From positions 2,046,001 through 2,110,000 of the forward strand of contig OZ037836.1 of NCBI GenBank assembly GCA_964035575.1: 64,000 nt of DNA, read 5' to 3'. A program made the position numbers and the translations under genes. Source of the DNA: Rhynchopus sp. YZ270_cl-10 (Eukaryota > Euglenozoa > Diplonemea > Diplonemida > Diplonemidae). The notes under the pieces are model-generated. The model did no database searches and had not been told where the DNA came from. It saw nothing but the letters and a program-made list of their open reading frames with translations. Below are positions 42,523-53,926 of the stretch, piece after piece (the stretch's first letter is position 1; every line of letters begins with the position of its first letter).

Positions 42523-45500
42523 ATGCTGCGTCTCGCTGTGGCGTTGCTGCTTGCGACGTTTGCAGCAGGATCCGATGCGAAGGTGTTCTACTGGTTCAAG
42601 GCGACGAAGTCCTGGCAGAAGAGCCGTGGCAAGGAAAGCGGGAGGGAGGAGTACACCATGAAAGGATGGGTGAAGGTGGATAACGGAGTGAAAAAGGATC
42701 TTGGCTGTATCAAGTGCGACTCGTACTCCTCGTGCACAAAGACAGGAACATGGGCTTCATCCGGTACACAGAGCTTGTCCGGTGCTCTGAGGATGAGAAC
42801 CTACCTCGATGCGTGGGAGGATGACAACGGTTCGAGGTGCTCCTTCAAAAAAGGATGGTGGATCAACGACGATGACGACCGCTGTCGTGAGGAGTGCAGC
42901 ATCAACATGAAGTCTTACGCAATGGGCAGAACACACACATACAGGTGCAAGGACAACAAAGGTAAGGCCTATCTTGAGGTGCAGTTCCGTTGGTGGCCAG
43001 ACACCACTGCTGCACCGGACACACCCGCACCACCGACAAGGGCCCCACGTACACGGGCCCCACCTACACGGGCCCCACGGACACGGTCCCCACCGACACC
43101 GTCACCACCGACTCCGAGTCCTCCGACACCAGCACCACCCACTCCAAGTCCTGCAACACCATCACCACCGACTCCAAGTCCTCCGACACCTTCGCCACCG
43201 ACTCCGAGTCCTCCAACACCATCTCCACCGACTCCAAGTCCTCCAACCCCGTCGCCACCGACACCAGCACCACCGACTCCCAGTCCACCTACTCCGAGTC
43301 CTCCAACCCCGTCGCCACCGACACCATCACCACCGACTCCAAGTCCTCCGACACCATCACCACCCACTCCGAGTCCTCCGACACCTTCGCCACCGACACC
43401 GTCACCACCGACTCCGAGTCCTCCAACACCATCACCACCGACTCCGAGTCCTCCAACACCATCACCACCGACTCCAAGTCCTCCGACACCTTCGCCACCG
43501 ACACCGTCACCACCGACTCCGTCGCCACCCACTCCAAGTCCTCCAACACCATCTCCACTGACTCCAAGTCCACCGACTCCGTCGCCACCGACACCGTCAC
43601 CACCGACTCCGAGTCCTCCAACACCATCACCACCGACTCCAAGTCCTCCGACACCTTCGCCACCGACACCGTCACCACCGACTCCGTCGCCACCCACTCC
43701 AAGTCCTCCAACACCATCTCCACCGACTCCAAGTCCACCGACTCCGTCGCCACCGACACCGTCACCACCGACTCCGAGTCCTCCAACACCATCTCCACCG
43801 ACTCCAAGTCCACCGACTCCGTCGCCACCCACTCCGAGTCCTCCAACCCCGTCGCCACCGACACCAGCACCACCGACTCCGAGTCCTCCAACACCATCTC
43901 CACCGACTCCAAGTCCACCGACTCCGTCGCCACCCACTCCGAGTCCTCCAACCCCGTCGCCACCGACACCGTCACCACCGACTCCGAGTCCTCCAACACC
44001 ATCTCCACCGACTCCAAGTCCACCGACTCCGTCGCCACCGACACCGTCACCACCGACTCCGAGTCCTCCAACACCATCTCCACCGACTCCAAGTCCACCG
44101 ACTCCGTCGCCACCCACTCCGAGTCCTCCAACCCCGTCGCCACCGACACCATCTCCACCGACTCCCAGTCCACCGACTCCGAGTCCTCCAACCCCGTCGC
44201 CACCGACACCGTCACCACCGACTCCGTCGCCACCGACTCCGAGTCCTCCAACACCATCTCCACCGACTCCAAGTCCACCGACTCCGTCGCCACCCACTCC
44301 GAGTCCTCCAACCCCGTCGCCACCGACACCAGCACCACCGACTCCGAGTCCTCCAACACCATCTCCACCGACTCCAAGTCCTCCAACCCCGTCGCCACCG
44401 ACACCATCACCACCGACTCCGTCACCACCCACTCCAAGTCCTCCAACACCGTCACCACCCACTCCGAGTCCTCCAACCCCGTCGCCACCGACACCAGCAC
44501 CACCGACTCCCAGTCCACCGACTCCGAGTCCTCCGACACCTTCGCCACCGACACCGTCACCACCGACTCCGAGTCCTCCAACACCATCTCCACCGACTCC
44601 AAGTCCTCCAACCCCGTCGCCACCGACACCAGCACCACCGACTCCCAGTCCACCGACTCCGAGTCCTCCGACACCTTCGCCACCGACACCGTCACCACCG
44701 ACTCCGAGTCCTCCAACACCATCTCCACCGACTCCAAGTCCTCCAACCCCGTCGCCACCGACACCAGCACCACCGACTCCCAGTCCACCGACTCCGAGTC
44801 CTCCGACACCTTCGCCACCGACAACGTCACCACCGACTCCGAGTCCTCCAACACCATCTCCACCGACTCCAAGTCCTCCAACCCCGTCGCCACCGACACC
44901 GTCACCACCGACACCGTCACCACCGACTCCGAGTCCTCCAACACCATCTCCACCGACTCCAAGTCCACCGACTCCGTCGCCACCCACTCCGAGTCCTCCA
45001 ACCCCGTCGCCACCGACCCCAGCACCACCGACTCCAAGTCCTCCAACACCGTCGCCACCTACTCCAAGTCCTCCGACACCATCACCACCGACTCCAAGTC
45101 CTCCGACACCATCACCACCGACTCCAAGTCCTCCAACACCATCACCACCGACTCCGAGTCCTCCAACACCATCTCCACCGACTCCAAGTCCTCCAACCCC
45201 GTCGCCACCGACACCATCACCACCGACTCCGTCACCACCCACTCCAAGTCCTCCAACACCGTCACCACCCACTCCGAGTCCTCCAACCCCGTCGCCACCG
45301 ACACCAGCACCACCGACTCCCAGTCCACCGACTCCGAGTCCTCCAACCCCGTCGCCACCGACACCATCTCCACCGACTCCAAGTCCTCCGACACCTTCGC
45401 CACCGACACCGTCACCACCGACTCCGAGTCCTCCAACACCATCTCCACCGACTCCAAGTCCTCCAACCCCGTCGCCACCGACACCAGCACCACCGACTCC

Positions 45501-48500
45501 CAGTCCACCGACTCCGAGTCCTCCAACCCCGTCGCCACCGACCCCAGCACCACCGACTCCAAGTCCTCCAACACCGTCGCCACCTACTCCAAGTCCTCCG
45601 ACACCATCACCACCGACTCCAAGTCCTCCAACACCATCACCACCGACTCCAAGTCCTCCGACACCATCACCACCGACTCCGAGTCCTCCAACCCCGTCGC
45701 CACCGACACCAGCACCACCGACTCCAAGTCCTCCGACAACATCACCACCGACTCCAAGTCCTCCGACACCGTCACCACCGACTCCAAGTCCTCCGACACC
45801 ATCACCACCGACTCCAAGTCCTCCAACACCATCACCACCGACTACAAGTCCTCCGACACCATCACCACCGACTCCATGTCCTCCGACACCGTCACCACCG
45901 ACTCCAAGTCCTCCGACAACATCACCACCGACTCCAAGTCCTCCGACACCGTCACCACCGACTCCAAGTCCTCCGACACCGTCACCACCGACTCCAAGTC
46001 CTCCGACACCATCACCACCGACTCCAAGTCCTCCAACACCATCACCACCGACTACAAGTCCTCCGACACCATCACCACCGACTCCAAGTCCTCCGACACC
46101 ATCACCACCGACTCCAAGTCCTCCGACACCATCACCACCGAATCCAAGTCCTCCGACACCAGCACCACCGACTCCAAGTCCTCCGACACCATCACCACCG
46201 ACTCCAAGTCCTCCGACACCATCACCACCGACTCCGAGTCCTCCAACCCCGTCGCCACCGACACCAGCACCACCGACTCCCAGTCCACCGACTCCGAGTC
46301 CTCGAACCCCGTCGCCACCGACACCATCTCCACCGACTCCAAGTCCTCCGACACCTTCGCCACCGACACCGTCACCACCGACTCCGAGTCCTCCAACACC
46401 ATCTCCACCGACTCCAAGTCCTCCAACCCCGTCGCCACCGACACCAGCACCACCGACTCCGAGTCCTCCAACACCGTCGCCACCGACACCATCACCACCG
46501 ACTCCGAGTCCTCCAACACCGTCGCCACCTACTCCAAGTCCTCCGACACCATCACCACCGACTCCAAGTCCACCGACTCCCAGTCCACCGACTCCGAGTC
46601 CTCCAACACCGTCGCCACCTACTCCAAGTCCTCCGACACCATCACCACCGACTCCAAGTCCACCAACTCCTTCACCGCCGACACCGTCACCACCGACTCC
46701 GAGTCCACCTACTCCCAGTCCACCGACACTATCACCACCGACTCCGGGTACGCCCACTACTTCCCCTGTGTCACCATCACCGCTGACACCAAGTCCACCT
46801 ACCTCCAGTCCAGCGACACCTTCAATGCTTACACGGTCACCATTGACGTTGCCACCTGTAACACCGTCACCCCCAACATCGGTTCCTGTCACGCCTTCAC
46901 CACCCTCAATTACTCCTGTAGTGCTTTTTCCTGACACACGGGTGCCGGTGACGCTGTCACCCAGCACATTGGAACCTGTCATGCCATCGCCAGCAACATT
47001 TGCCCCTGGAACACTTTCACCTCCCACACTAGCACCTGTAACAGCATCGACACCAACATTTTCACCTGTCACATGGTCACCTCCTACACCTTCACCTGTG
47101 ATAGTGTCTCCACCAACATTCGCACCTGTAACGTTTTCTCCTCCGACACATGCTCTTGTAACCGTATCCCCTCTCACAACTTCACCACTGACTACGGCAC
47201 CGTCAGAGACTCCTTTGCCGAGCACAGAGGCTCCGGGAACATCGATACCGTTGCTTTCGACGTCGCCGCTGACGTCTCCCCCTTCTGCACCTGCCACAGG
47301 ATCCCCAGACACATTTGCTCCTGGAACAGCGGTACCCATCACATCAGACCCGGCAACAGGTGTGCCCGACACACTGACATCTGTGGTAGCCTCATCCACT
47401 GCACCAGAGACACAAGCGCCATCAACACAGGTGCCCACGTTTCAAGGCACAATGACCCCAGTCGCAGTAATCACATTCCAGCCACCAACCGAAGCCAGTT
47501 CTGCGTCGCCGATAACTGCAAGCCCGATAACAGGCACCCCCGACACGCTGGCGCCTGCAACTGGAGACACACAAGCTCCGTCTGTGACACGAGTACCGAG
47601 GTTGCCACGCACGATGGTGCCGAATCCAGTCCTGGTGACGTTCCAGCCGCCCACAGACGCCGCTTCTGTGCAGGAGACGACAACACCTGGCACGCTTACG
47701 TTCAGCCCAACGACGGTCTCGCCAGACACGACTGCACCTGGCACGCTTACGTTCAGCCCAACGACGGTCTCGCCAGACACGACTGCACCGATTGCAGCAG
47801 GTGACAGGACGTTTTCGCCTATTGTGCCGGCGACATTTGGACCAGATCGCGGCACAGCAACACAAGGGCTGCTTGTGGAGTGTCCTGTGGGGGCAACGGC
47901 TTCTGACATGCGCAGTCATGCTGTGACGGTGAACGTGTGGCACGGGTCTGGCACTGCTGTGGACACAGAGGTGGCTGTGGCAAGCACTGCAGGGGAGAAG
48001 GAGTACCTGGGCATATGGGCGTCAAAGCAAGACGGCTTTGTGCAGTCGAGTGCACACCCGACACACGCAGGGGGGCAGCAGCTGCGTATGGGGAATGCAC
48101 ACTACTCCGGCAGTGGGAGCGAGACGCTGGAGCTGCAGGTGACGGACAAGAACACCCTGGAGACGGCGTCCTGCACAGTGTCCGTGTCTGCGGTGGCGGC
48201 AGCTGCTGTGCAGCAGTCTGCTGTGGCAGAGACGACACCTGCGATTGGTGTGGTGAGTGTCAGCTCAGCAGCGTCGGGGTCCACACTAGGCCTGGTGGGC
48301 ACGCCGCAGTGCGGTGTGAAGGCAGACCTGCCCTTTGGTGTGCACCCACTTCAGTTCGAGCTTGACGGAAGCCAGCACCTGGGAGCTGTGGCAGGGAACA
48401 CAGTCAGCATGGTGGTGCTTGCAGGGCTTGCGTACAGTGTGTCGTGGGTGGTGGGGACACAGACAAAGTCAGTCTTCCTGCAGCAGCTGCTGGCGTATCA

Positions 48501-49836
48501 GGGGTTCACAGCGTTCCCGTCTGTGCTCCTGTACTTCTTTGTGTTCCTGTACCAAGGAACGGTGTACGCGTCACAGCACCTTGTCGTCTACCCTAAGACG
48601 CTTGCGCACTTCCTCGGGGGACTTGCAGGCGTGATTGCGTGCGTTGCCGTGCCGGTGTGGGTCGGGTGGAAGATACGGCGCTCTGTGGCGTGGCGAGCGA
48701 CCTACACTCCAGAGTCTGCGGAGGGGCCTGGTGTGGTGCGACTGTTCTTCCTCGGCAAGGGCGAGTGGGTGCCGACGGAGCGCGACGACCGCTTCAACAG
48801 TCGCTTCATGTCGATGCTGAAGCCGTACGGGGAGGAGACGTGCTGGTTTGTGGTGTTTTTCTTCCTGCTGATGTTCGCGGTCGGTGCACTGACAGTGCCG
48901 GACACAACAGACTTCATTGAGTGCGGGCACCTGCGCATGGGGATGGCAGTGCTGTTTGCTGTGATGGCGCTGTTTGTGGGGTGGCTGCGGCCGTACTGCC
49001 GTGTGCGCGACAACGCGCTGTACGTGGTGCTGTACTCTGTGGCTGCAGTGGCAATGGTGATGCAGGGCCTGGGCTACTACAATGAAGACCTGGACGACCC
49101 GAAGTTCACACTCGCAATGAACATTCTGACAGTTGCGTTGGCGTTGGTGATTGTGAAGGCAGTAGCGGACCTGCTCTGCGATGTGTACGTTGTGTGGACA
49201 GCACGTCGCCGCCTTCTGCAGGAGGCACTGTGGGCGAAGCAGGACGCATCACGTGTGTCTGCACGTGAGATAGACCAGCAGGGCTACCTGTCTGTGTTTG
49301 GCGAGTTGTCTGTTGCAGACACGCAGACGAAGCAGCTGCCGCCACTTCCGTCTCCGCCACCACGTGGTGGAGGCATGTTCACAGAGTTTGGTCTTCCATC
49401 CGAGACGAGCCCTCAGTACTTTGACGACGTGGGGGACGTGGAGTCGAACCCAAGCAGCCCTGTGCAGGATGTGCCACAGTCGTATGCCCACTCGCCACTG
49501 GGCGTGTCGAGTGGGCCGTTCCCCACGAAGTCCCTGCCAAGTGAGGATGTGGTGCACGTCACACCTGTGCGGCGTTCGGCAGGTGTCTCGCTCTTCAACG
49601 AACCTCCTGCGCAGCCGATGGGGTTGCTGGCGTTTGAGGCTGGCGGTCTGGGGTTCTCGCTGTCGGGACCTAGCTCGGTGCTCGCACCCACGTCGCCTGC
49701 ACAGGAGCCACCTCCTTCGGACGCGAGCCTGAGTGGAGTGTCGTTGAGTGACAACAACGTTGGGACGTCCACCTCTTCGAAGCCCTCGTGGGGCAAAGGA
49801 GCGCCACTGACGGAGGACTACGTCTCGCATGTGTGA
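42523..49836 (+). CDS. Large surface-type membrane protein with PPTPS repeats
   Basis: 2437 residues from the ATG at 42523. I chose it over the in-frame ATG at 42313 because it begins a signal peptide ([19 protein letters not shown]) and the extra 70 residues look like leader. Order: signal peptide; Cys-rich head about 20-160 (CIKC, SSC, RC, REEC, YRC); TPAPPTR lead-in; about 1,240 residues of PPTPS pentapeptides (43020-46740) with rare A, T, L, C or N variants; a degenerate Thr/Pro region to about 1780; an ectodomain ([13 protein letters not shown]...); then about seven hydrophobic segments from [20 protein letters not shown] to [18 protein letters not shown]; and a Ser/Pro-rich tail of about 200 residues, probably cytosolic. 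The Thr/Ser density suggests a heavily glycosylated stalk. The membrane module recalls large surface proteins of bodonids and trypanosomes, a weak recollection only. No introns. Confidence 0.85.
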   Translation: MLRLAVALLLATFAAGSDAKVFYWFKATKSWQKSRGKESGREEYTMKGWVKVDNGVKKDLGCIKCDSYSSCTKTGTWASSGTQSLSGALRMRTYLDAWEDDNGSRCSFKKGWWINDDDDRCREECSINMKSYAMGRTHTYRCKDNKGKAYLEVQFRWWPDTTAAPDTPAPPTRAPRTRAPPTRAPRTRSPPTPSPPTPSPPTPAPPTPSPATPSPPTPSPPTPSPPTPSPPTPSPPTPSPPTPSPPTPAPPTPSPPTPSPPTPSPPTPSPPTPSPPTPSPPTPSPPTPSPPTPSPPTPSPPTPSPPTPSPPTPSPPTPSPPTPSPPTPSPPTPSPPTPSPPTPSPLTPSPPTPSPPTPSPPTPSPPTPSPPTPSPPTPSPPTPSPPTPSPPTPSPPTPSPPTPSPPTPSPPTPSPPTPSPPTPSPPTPSPPTPSPPTPSPPTPSPPTPAPPTPSPPTPSPPTPSPPTPSPPTPSPPTPSPPTPSPPTPSPPTPSPPTPSPPTPSPPTPSPPTPSPPTPSPPTPSPPTPSPPTPSPPTPSPPTPSPPTPSPPTPSPPTPSPPTPSPPTPSPPTPSPPTPSPPTPSPPTPSPPTPSPPTPSPPTPAPPTPSPPTPSPPTPSPPTPSPPTPSPPTPSPPTPSPPTPSPPTPSPPTPSPPTPAPPTPSPPTPSPPTPSPPTPSPPTPSPPTPSPPTPSPPTPSPPTPAPPTPSPPTPSPPTPSPPTPSPPTPSPPTPSPPTPSPPTPSPPTPAPPTPSPPTPSPPTPSPPTTSPPTPSPPTPSPPTPSPPTPSPPTPSPPTPSPPTPSPPTPSPPTPSPPTPSPPTPSPPTPSPPTPAPPTPSPPTPSPPTPSPPTPSPPTPSPPTPSPPTPSPPTPSPPTPSPPTPSPPTPSPPTPSPPTPSPPTPSPPTPSPPTPSPPTPSPPTPSPPTPAPPTPSPPTPSPPTPSPPTPSPPTPSPPTPSPPTPSPPTPSPPTPSPPTPSPPTPSPPTPAPPTPSPPTPSPPTPSPPTPAPPTPSPPTPSPPTPSPPTPSPPTPSPPTPSPPTPSPPTPSPPTPSPPTPSPPTPAPPTPSPPTTSPPTPSPPTPSPPTPSPPTPSPPTPSPPTPSPPTTSPPTPSPPTPCPPTPSPPTPSPPTTSPPTPSPPTPSPPTPSPPTPSPPTPSPPTPSPPTPSPPTPSPPTTSPPTPSPPTPSPPTPSPPTPSPPTPSPPNPSPPTPAPPTPSPPTPSPPTPSPPTPSPPTPSPPTPSPPTPAPPTPSPPTPSPRTPSPPTPSPPTPSPPTPSPPTPSPPTPSPPTPSPPTPSPPTPSPPTPAPPTPSPPTPSPPTPSPPTPSPPTPSPPTPSPPTPSPPTPSPPTPSPPTPSPPTPSPPTPSPPTPSPPTPSPPTPSPPTPSPPTPSPPTPSPPTLSPPTPGTPTTSPVSPSPLTPSPPTSSPATPSMLTRSPLTLPPVTPSPPTSVPVTPSPPSITPVVLFPDTRVPVTLSPSTLEPVMPSPATFAPGTLSPPTLAPVTASTPTFSPVTWSPPTPSPVIVSPPTFAPVTFSPPTHALVTVSPLTTSPLTTAPSETPLPSTEAPGTSIPLLSTSPLTSPPSAPATGSPDTFAPGTAVPITSDPATGVPDTLTSVVASSTAPETQAPSTQVPTFQGTMTPVAVITFQPPTEASSASPITASPITGTPDTLAPATGDTQAPSVTRVPRLPRTMVPNPVLVTFQPPTDAASVQETTTPGTLTFSPTTVSPDTTAPGTLTFSPTTVSPDTTAPIAAGDRTFSPIVPATFGPDRGTATQGLLVECPVGATASDMRSHAVTVNVWHGSGTAVDTEVAVASTAGEKEYLGIWASKQDGFVQSSAHPTHAGGQQLRMGNAHYSGSGSETLELQVTDKNTLETASCTVSVSAVAAAAVQQSAVAETTPAIGVVSVSSAASGSTLGLVGTPQCGVKADLPFGVHPLQFELDGSQHLGAVAGNTVSMVVLAGLAYSVSWVVGTQTKSVFLQQLLAYQGFTAFPSVLLYFFVFLYQGTVYASQHLVVYPKTLAHFLGGLAGVIACVAVPVWVGWKIRRSVAWRATYTPESAEGPGVVRLFFLGKGEWVPTERDDRFNSRFMSMLKPYGEETCWFVVFFFLLMFAVGALTVPDTTDFIECGHLRMGMAVLFAVMALFVGWLRPYCRVRDNALYVVLYSVAAVAMVMQGLGYYNEDLDDPKFTLAMNILTVALALVIVKAVADLLCDVYVVWTARRRLLQEALWAKQDASRVSAREIDQQGYLSVFGELSVADTQTKQLPPLPSPPPRGGGMFTEFGLPSETSPQYFDDVGDVESNPSSPVQDVPQSYAHSPLGVSSGPFPTKSLPSEDVVHVTPVRRSAGVSLFNEPPAQPMGLLAFEAGGLGFSLSGPSSVLAPTSPAQEPPPSDASLSGVSLSDNNVGTSTSSKPSWGKGAPLTEDYVSHV
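43020..46740 (+). repeat. 15-bp coding minisatellite (PPTPS)n with 135-bp higher-order units
   Basis: About 248 units of 15 bp. Synonymous choices (AGTCCTCCGACACC, TCTCCACCGACTCC and others) form longer periods: the marker CAGTCCACCGACTCCGAG lies at 44511, 44646 and 44781, a 135-bp spacing (nine units), in nearly identical blocks. The unit lacks stops in most phases, so long false frames occur on both strands (for example 42990-46934 plus and 42969-47438 minus). Confidence 0.95.
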
Positions 49837-50032
49837 ACGTGAGCCTTGGCGTGCAAGTGGGAGGCAAGGTTTGTGTGCTGTTGCGACCCTCGTGTGAGGG
49901 ACCGTGCATCCATGTAGTGATCCGATGAGTGTTTGTCGCTTACAACTCAAGGTGAGCCGCTCTTGCGCCAAGTTTTGTGTATTGTATTGTTTCTTTGAGA
50001 ATTTCAAATTATTGTCCACATTTTTTATATAC

Positions 50033-50215
50033 AATTACATGCAATGCTAAAAGGAAATTGAACACCGTGCTCCCTTCCTTTTTTCATTTTTCTAATCCGG
50101 GGCGGTTGGAGTAGAGCCACATTTCACCGACAGGTGGAGGTGTGTGCGTCCACCACAACCTCTCCCTTTTGTCTTTATTATTTTTATTGCTTTATTGTTT
50201 GCGGGGGTGAAAAAT
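50033..50215 (+). repeat. Dispersed 190-bp repeat, copy 2
   Basis: Same orientation and content as 4011-4200, beginning TTACATGCAATGCTAAAAGG. It lies about 200 bases after the stop of the membrane-protein gene. Confidence 0.65.
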
Positions 50216-51194
50216 GGATTTTTTTGCCTCTAAGGCTCGGAAGCTCGGAGCAGAAACGTCTATTACGAGCTTAAGAATTTTTTCCTGTTGTTCGAAGTGT
50301 ATTTTTTGTATTTTTTTTACAGACAGAACAGCACATGTTATGCAGTAACATTGCCCTCAATTAGCATCAGTATCTTTGTTGTTTTGTTATTATAAGATAC
50401 GCGTGCACGTGACTTATTTCATCCTTGATCCTTCCACCTTTCTTTGTTTGTTTATTCATTCACTGCTCTGGGCTGTGCTCTTGAAGCATTACTACGGAAT
50501 GTGCCGTTAACGTACATCCCGCTCTTGTTTCAAATGCCAGCACACCTGTTCACAGTTTCACATCCACCCACCTGTTCTTCTTTGAATCTGTGCTTCTTGC
50601 TTGTTGAACAATTCTGGCAATCGCTCCCCCAACACCGTACACTCGCCTACTGGAACAATTTGCCTTGTAATGAAGTAGTGCTGGGTGTGTGGCCTTGTGT
50701 TATTAAGTATAGCAAAAAAAAAAAATGGCAATGTACCCCGGCAGGGTATTAACCAAAAAATACAAAACTCGGTTTTTTTTTTTTGACCGAATTTTTGTTT
50801 TTTGAGTTGTATGATAACAATCTAGATTGGTTCTGTTAGAGGGTTCGTCTTTTCTTTCTTTGTTGACTGGAGTGCGGGAGCTTTTCTCTCTCTCGTTCTT
50901 GATTAATGAAGACATTCTTGTCGAATGCTTTCCGCAGAAGTTCGTCTTCCCGCGATCTAAGGATTTTCACCTTTCCGCTAACTGCTCTTGAACCGTGGTA
51001 CTGTGCCAGAAAGGGAAAAGGGTTTGCTTTTGTGTACAAACCGCTTGTACGGTCAACAGCATGAGGGGCGAAAGGGCTCCCTAAAATATTTTAGTAGAAT
51101 TAGTGCAAAAAAAAGTATAGTGGAGCACACTCTAGGGTGGCTACACTAATAATACAACCAAGTTTTCAAAAAAAAAAAAAAAAGTGTTATTTTC

Positions 51195-51395
51195 ACCACC
51201 CAAAACTGAGATACACAGGGGAATAAATGTTTTCCACCCAATACTGAGATATAAAGGGTAAAAAAAAATGTTTGTTCACCAAAACTGAGATACAAAAAAA
51301 GGGGGTGGAAAAAATGTTTTCTACTCAATGCTGAGATACAAAGGGAAAATGTTTTTTTTTCGCCACCCAAAACAGTTTAAACTGAGATACCATAC
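51195..51395. repeat. Degenerate tandem repeat around AACTGAGATAC
   Basis: AACTGAGATACA, ATACTGAGATATA, AACTGAGATACA, ATGCTGAGATACA and AACTGAGATACC follow at intervals of about 45-60 bases, each followed by A/G-rich sequence and ATGTTTT. Non-coding. Confidence 0.75.
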
Positions 51396-52069
51396 ACAAA
51401 GGGAGTAAAAATGTTTTCGAATGTTTTTGGGACCCCCAACAAGGTACCCTCCAAAAAGCATGGGTGGCTATTGCCTCCCAGGGAAAGGGACTCTCGAATT
51501 TTTATTTTACGCGCATGGGGTGAAACGTTTCAGATGTGGAAATCTTGTCATCGTTTTTCACATCGTTTTACGCCGTGAAGAAAAATAATTTTTTTTTTGT
51601 GCCTCTTTCTTTTTGAACGTTCTTGCTTTGCATCCACACCAGACAATAAAGAGAAAAAAAAGCAGATACCTCCCTAGTCCACCTGATTTTCAAAAAAAAT
51701 AGTAGCCTGTGTGTGTGTGTGTATGAGGCAGCATTGTGAGTGCAGAACCCTGTCCTGGGTGGATTCATCGAGACAGAGGGGAAAAGTGGAGGGAGGGTGC
51801 TCCTCTTTGTGCCTCTTCCAAAATTGCTGTGTGGCTGTAGGTGTTTATTATTGTTCTTTGCGACCCCTTGTCTTGGTTTGGCAGACACACTCCCTGTACA
51901 CAGTGTACAGCACGGTCGCCGACATTCATGTCTCCACGGGGCAGACTGGGACGTCCAAATGCTGTTGACGCGGAAACCTTCTCCACTTCTGCCTTCAAGG
52001 TTCTCCATTGAATATTCGCTACTGCATACCACACACCATCCTGACGACAGGTTGTGATCACGTCACATA

Positions 52070-53320
52070 ATGTACTTCGACAGCAATGCCGATAGCGACA
52101 GCGACAGCGACGGGGTCTATGAGTGCAGGTACTGTGGTGCGTCCGAGTCGCTGACCGGGAGGCCGTTTTATCACGAAAATCAAATTGCGCAGCACGAACG
52201 GGACTGCAGCAGCGTGTTTCCTTGCAGGCATTGTGGTGCAACTGAGTCTAAGAGCGGTCTGTATTTTCTCAGAGAAGAACATCGTGACTCACACGAAGCG
52301 AACTGCCCTGAAAACAAGAGTCGGTTTAAAGCAAGCTTGGAGAGCGTACCCCAAAGGAACCGTAAGCGCGACGAAGAGACGTGCAACGTGTACCCTTGCA
52401 GGAGGTGTGGTGCCACGGAGTCGAAGCAAGGAAAGGTGTTCCTGACAGAGAAGCATCGTAACTCTCATGAGCACAACTGCGACGGCGAAGACCATCACGA
52501 CCCTCAAGACAGTCATCAGCACTCCACAAACGCTCGCGACCGTGATCATCAACCGATGGACCCTCGCGAACGTGATCAACATCAACACAACTGCGACAAC
52601 GAAGAGCATTATCACCATCAGCGCCAACATCACCAACATCACCATTTTCATCATTATCACCAACATCACTATCAGCAACTTCAACCAGTGGTGATACCAG
52701 TGGTTGAAGTGTATGGGTTTGTGTGTCAACCACATCACCACTGCGGCTGCAACTGCGAGGCATACCAACGGATGGACCCTCGTGACCGGCATCAACAATT
52801 CATGGACCCTCGCGATCGTTATCAATCTCACCATCATCACCATCCGCAACAACAACCGCAACAGCAGCAGCAGCAGCAGAAGCCCTCCACGAGGGAACCA
52901 CACTCTCAGCCCCCACATCAACCCGCTGTACCACCCCCGCCCCACACCCAGGAGCCCACATCGCCACCAGAAGAGTTTGTGTGTCCCATCTGCGCTGACC
53001 TGATGCAGGAGCCCATGCAGTGCAGGGAGGGCCACTCTCTGTGCAAGACCTGTTGGGATGCCTGCCTGTCGCAGAGGGTCCCCGGGAGTCGTCATGTGTG
53101 CCCTATTGACAACAGAACACATGTGAACAGATCCCACCTGGTCCCTAACAGAAGCCTGGCGTCGCTCATTGAGTCATACGTCAAGAAGCAGGGGAGGGGG
53201 GCAGAGCGCTCCTCTGCTGATGCCACGCAGCAGGCAGCACCTGATCGCTCTGGACTCGGAGGCCGTGGTGGAGGCAAGGGCAGGGGCGGAAGACGTGGGA
53301 GCCGCTCCATTGCCGAATAG
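52070..53320 (+). CDS. Protein with three C2HC zinc motifs and a C-terminal RING
   Basis: 416 residues. Three tandem motifs share the plan C-x2-C-x19-H-x3-C: C19/C22/H42/C46, C52/C55/H75/C79 and C110/C113/H133/C137, each with RxCGAxES after the first Cys. A His-, Gln- and Asp-rich low-complexity middle follows, with a recurring MDPRDR or DPRERD phrase. At about 305-347 comes a RING: C305, C308, C318, H322, C325, C328, C344, with Asp (CPID) at the eighth ligand position, as tolerated in some RING proteins. The tail is Gly/Arg-rich (GGRGGGKGRGGRRG). RING proteins of this plan are usually E3 ubiquitin ligases and the zinc motifs likely bind substrate or nucleic acid; both are inferred. Acceptor-like CGACAG lies about 25 bases before the ATG. 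No introns. Confidence 0.88.
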   Translation: MYFDSNADSDSDSDGVYECRYCGASESLTGRPFYHENQIAQHERDCSSVFPCRHCGATESKSGLYFLREEHRDSHEANCPENKSRFKASLESVPQRNRKRDEETCNVYPCRRCGATESKQGKVFLTEKHRNSHEHNCDGEDHHDPQDSHQHSTNARDRDHQPMDPRERDQHQHNCDNEEHYHHQRQHHQHHHFHHYHQHHYQQLQPVVIPVVEVYGFVCQPHHHCGCNCEAYQRMDPRDRHQQFMDPRDRYQSHHHHHPQQQPQQQQQQQKPSTREPHSQPPHQPAVPPPPHTQEPTSPPEEFVCPICADLMQEPMQCREGHSLCKTCWDACLSQRVPGSRHVCPIDNRTHVNRSHLVPNRSLASLIESYVKKQGRGAERSSADATQQAAPDRSGLGGRGGGKGRGGRRGSRSIAE

Positions 53321-53926
53321 TGGGAGGCAATGGTCACAAGCCATAGCAGTCTGCAATTGAGAGAGGCCCGTCTGTTGTGATCCGATAACTTCAAAAAATA
53401 TCCCAATATTGTCTCTGGTGTCCTCAAAACACCTTCCTGGCACCCAAAAGCTAGAAAATATCGTGTAGTTTGGCTTCTCCGCGGGGGGGGGGGAATCCCG
53501 GGGGGGATAACCGATTTTTCTGGGTGAGAATGTAAGGGGGAGAGATAAATCTCACGCCATACGTTGTTTTTGCATCCTGCCTGTCCCCACATACAACCAC
53601 ACCACAACAGAGGTGACGTGGGACTTAATGTACTGGGAGATCACTTACACCTTCACCACCCACATATGTACAGTTCCCCAAGCAGGGCAAGCGTGTGGGT
53701 TCCGTCGGCACTCCTCACTGCGGAGCGGATAGTCAAGGCAGTGCGTGCCCAGCTGCTCCCGAAGGACGCGTCTCTGTACCTGGTACAGTGGGAGCGTGCA
53801 TTGGGCTCAGTGGGCTCACTTGTCGCGTACATGTCTGCCTTCTTCTTGTCTCCTTCCCGTTCTGCGAGTTGTGTTTCTCCTTGCCCCACCCAAAACACCT
53901 TGCACAAAACAGAGAGACACGAAACC
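53321..53926 (+). other. Region before B8 with a GC-rich exon-like fragment
   Basis: At 53673-53845 GC-rich codons, unlike the T-rich spacer, read ASVWVPSALLTAERIVKAV then LLPKDASLYLVQWERALGSV. The spacing of hydrophobic residues resembles a Ras-association or ubiquitin-like fold. It is preceded by ATATGTACAG, a possible acceptor, and is in frame with B8, so the open frame runs from 53564 to 55084. The usual B upstream module is missing here and only the last 45 bases of the B leader remain (TTGCACAAAACAG|AGAGACACGAAACC). Confidence 0.4.

Larger units (their letters stand above)
49837..52069. other. Spacer between the membrane-protein and RING genes
   Basis: Contains the dispersed 190-bp repeat (own entry), then T-rich DNA without genes. 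CACACTCTAGGGTGGCTACACTAATAATACAACCAAG near 51124-51160 is a diverged copy of the family B upstream module, also seen at 10487-10520. The tandem AACTGAGATAC block has its own entry. A GT microsatellite lies at 51709-51722. Confidence 0.5.

Noticed and set aside
42969-47438. 1,489-codon minus-strand frame and 1,314-codon plus-strand frame through the PPTPS repeat
   Set aside because: Both are by-products of a 15-base unit without stops. The plus frame 42523-49836 has a signal peptide, globular ends and membrane segments; the others consist of repeat only.
48301-48365. Alternative plus-strand frames across the ectodomain and membrane region of the 42523 gene
   Set aside because: They are short shadows of a long frame with clear membrane segments.
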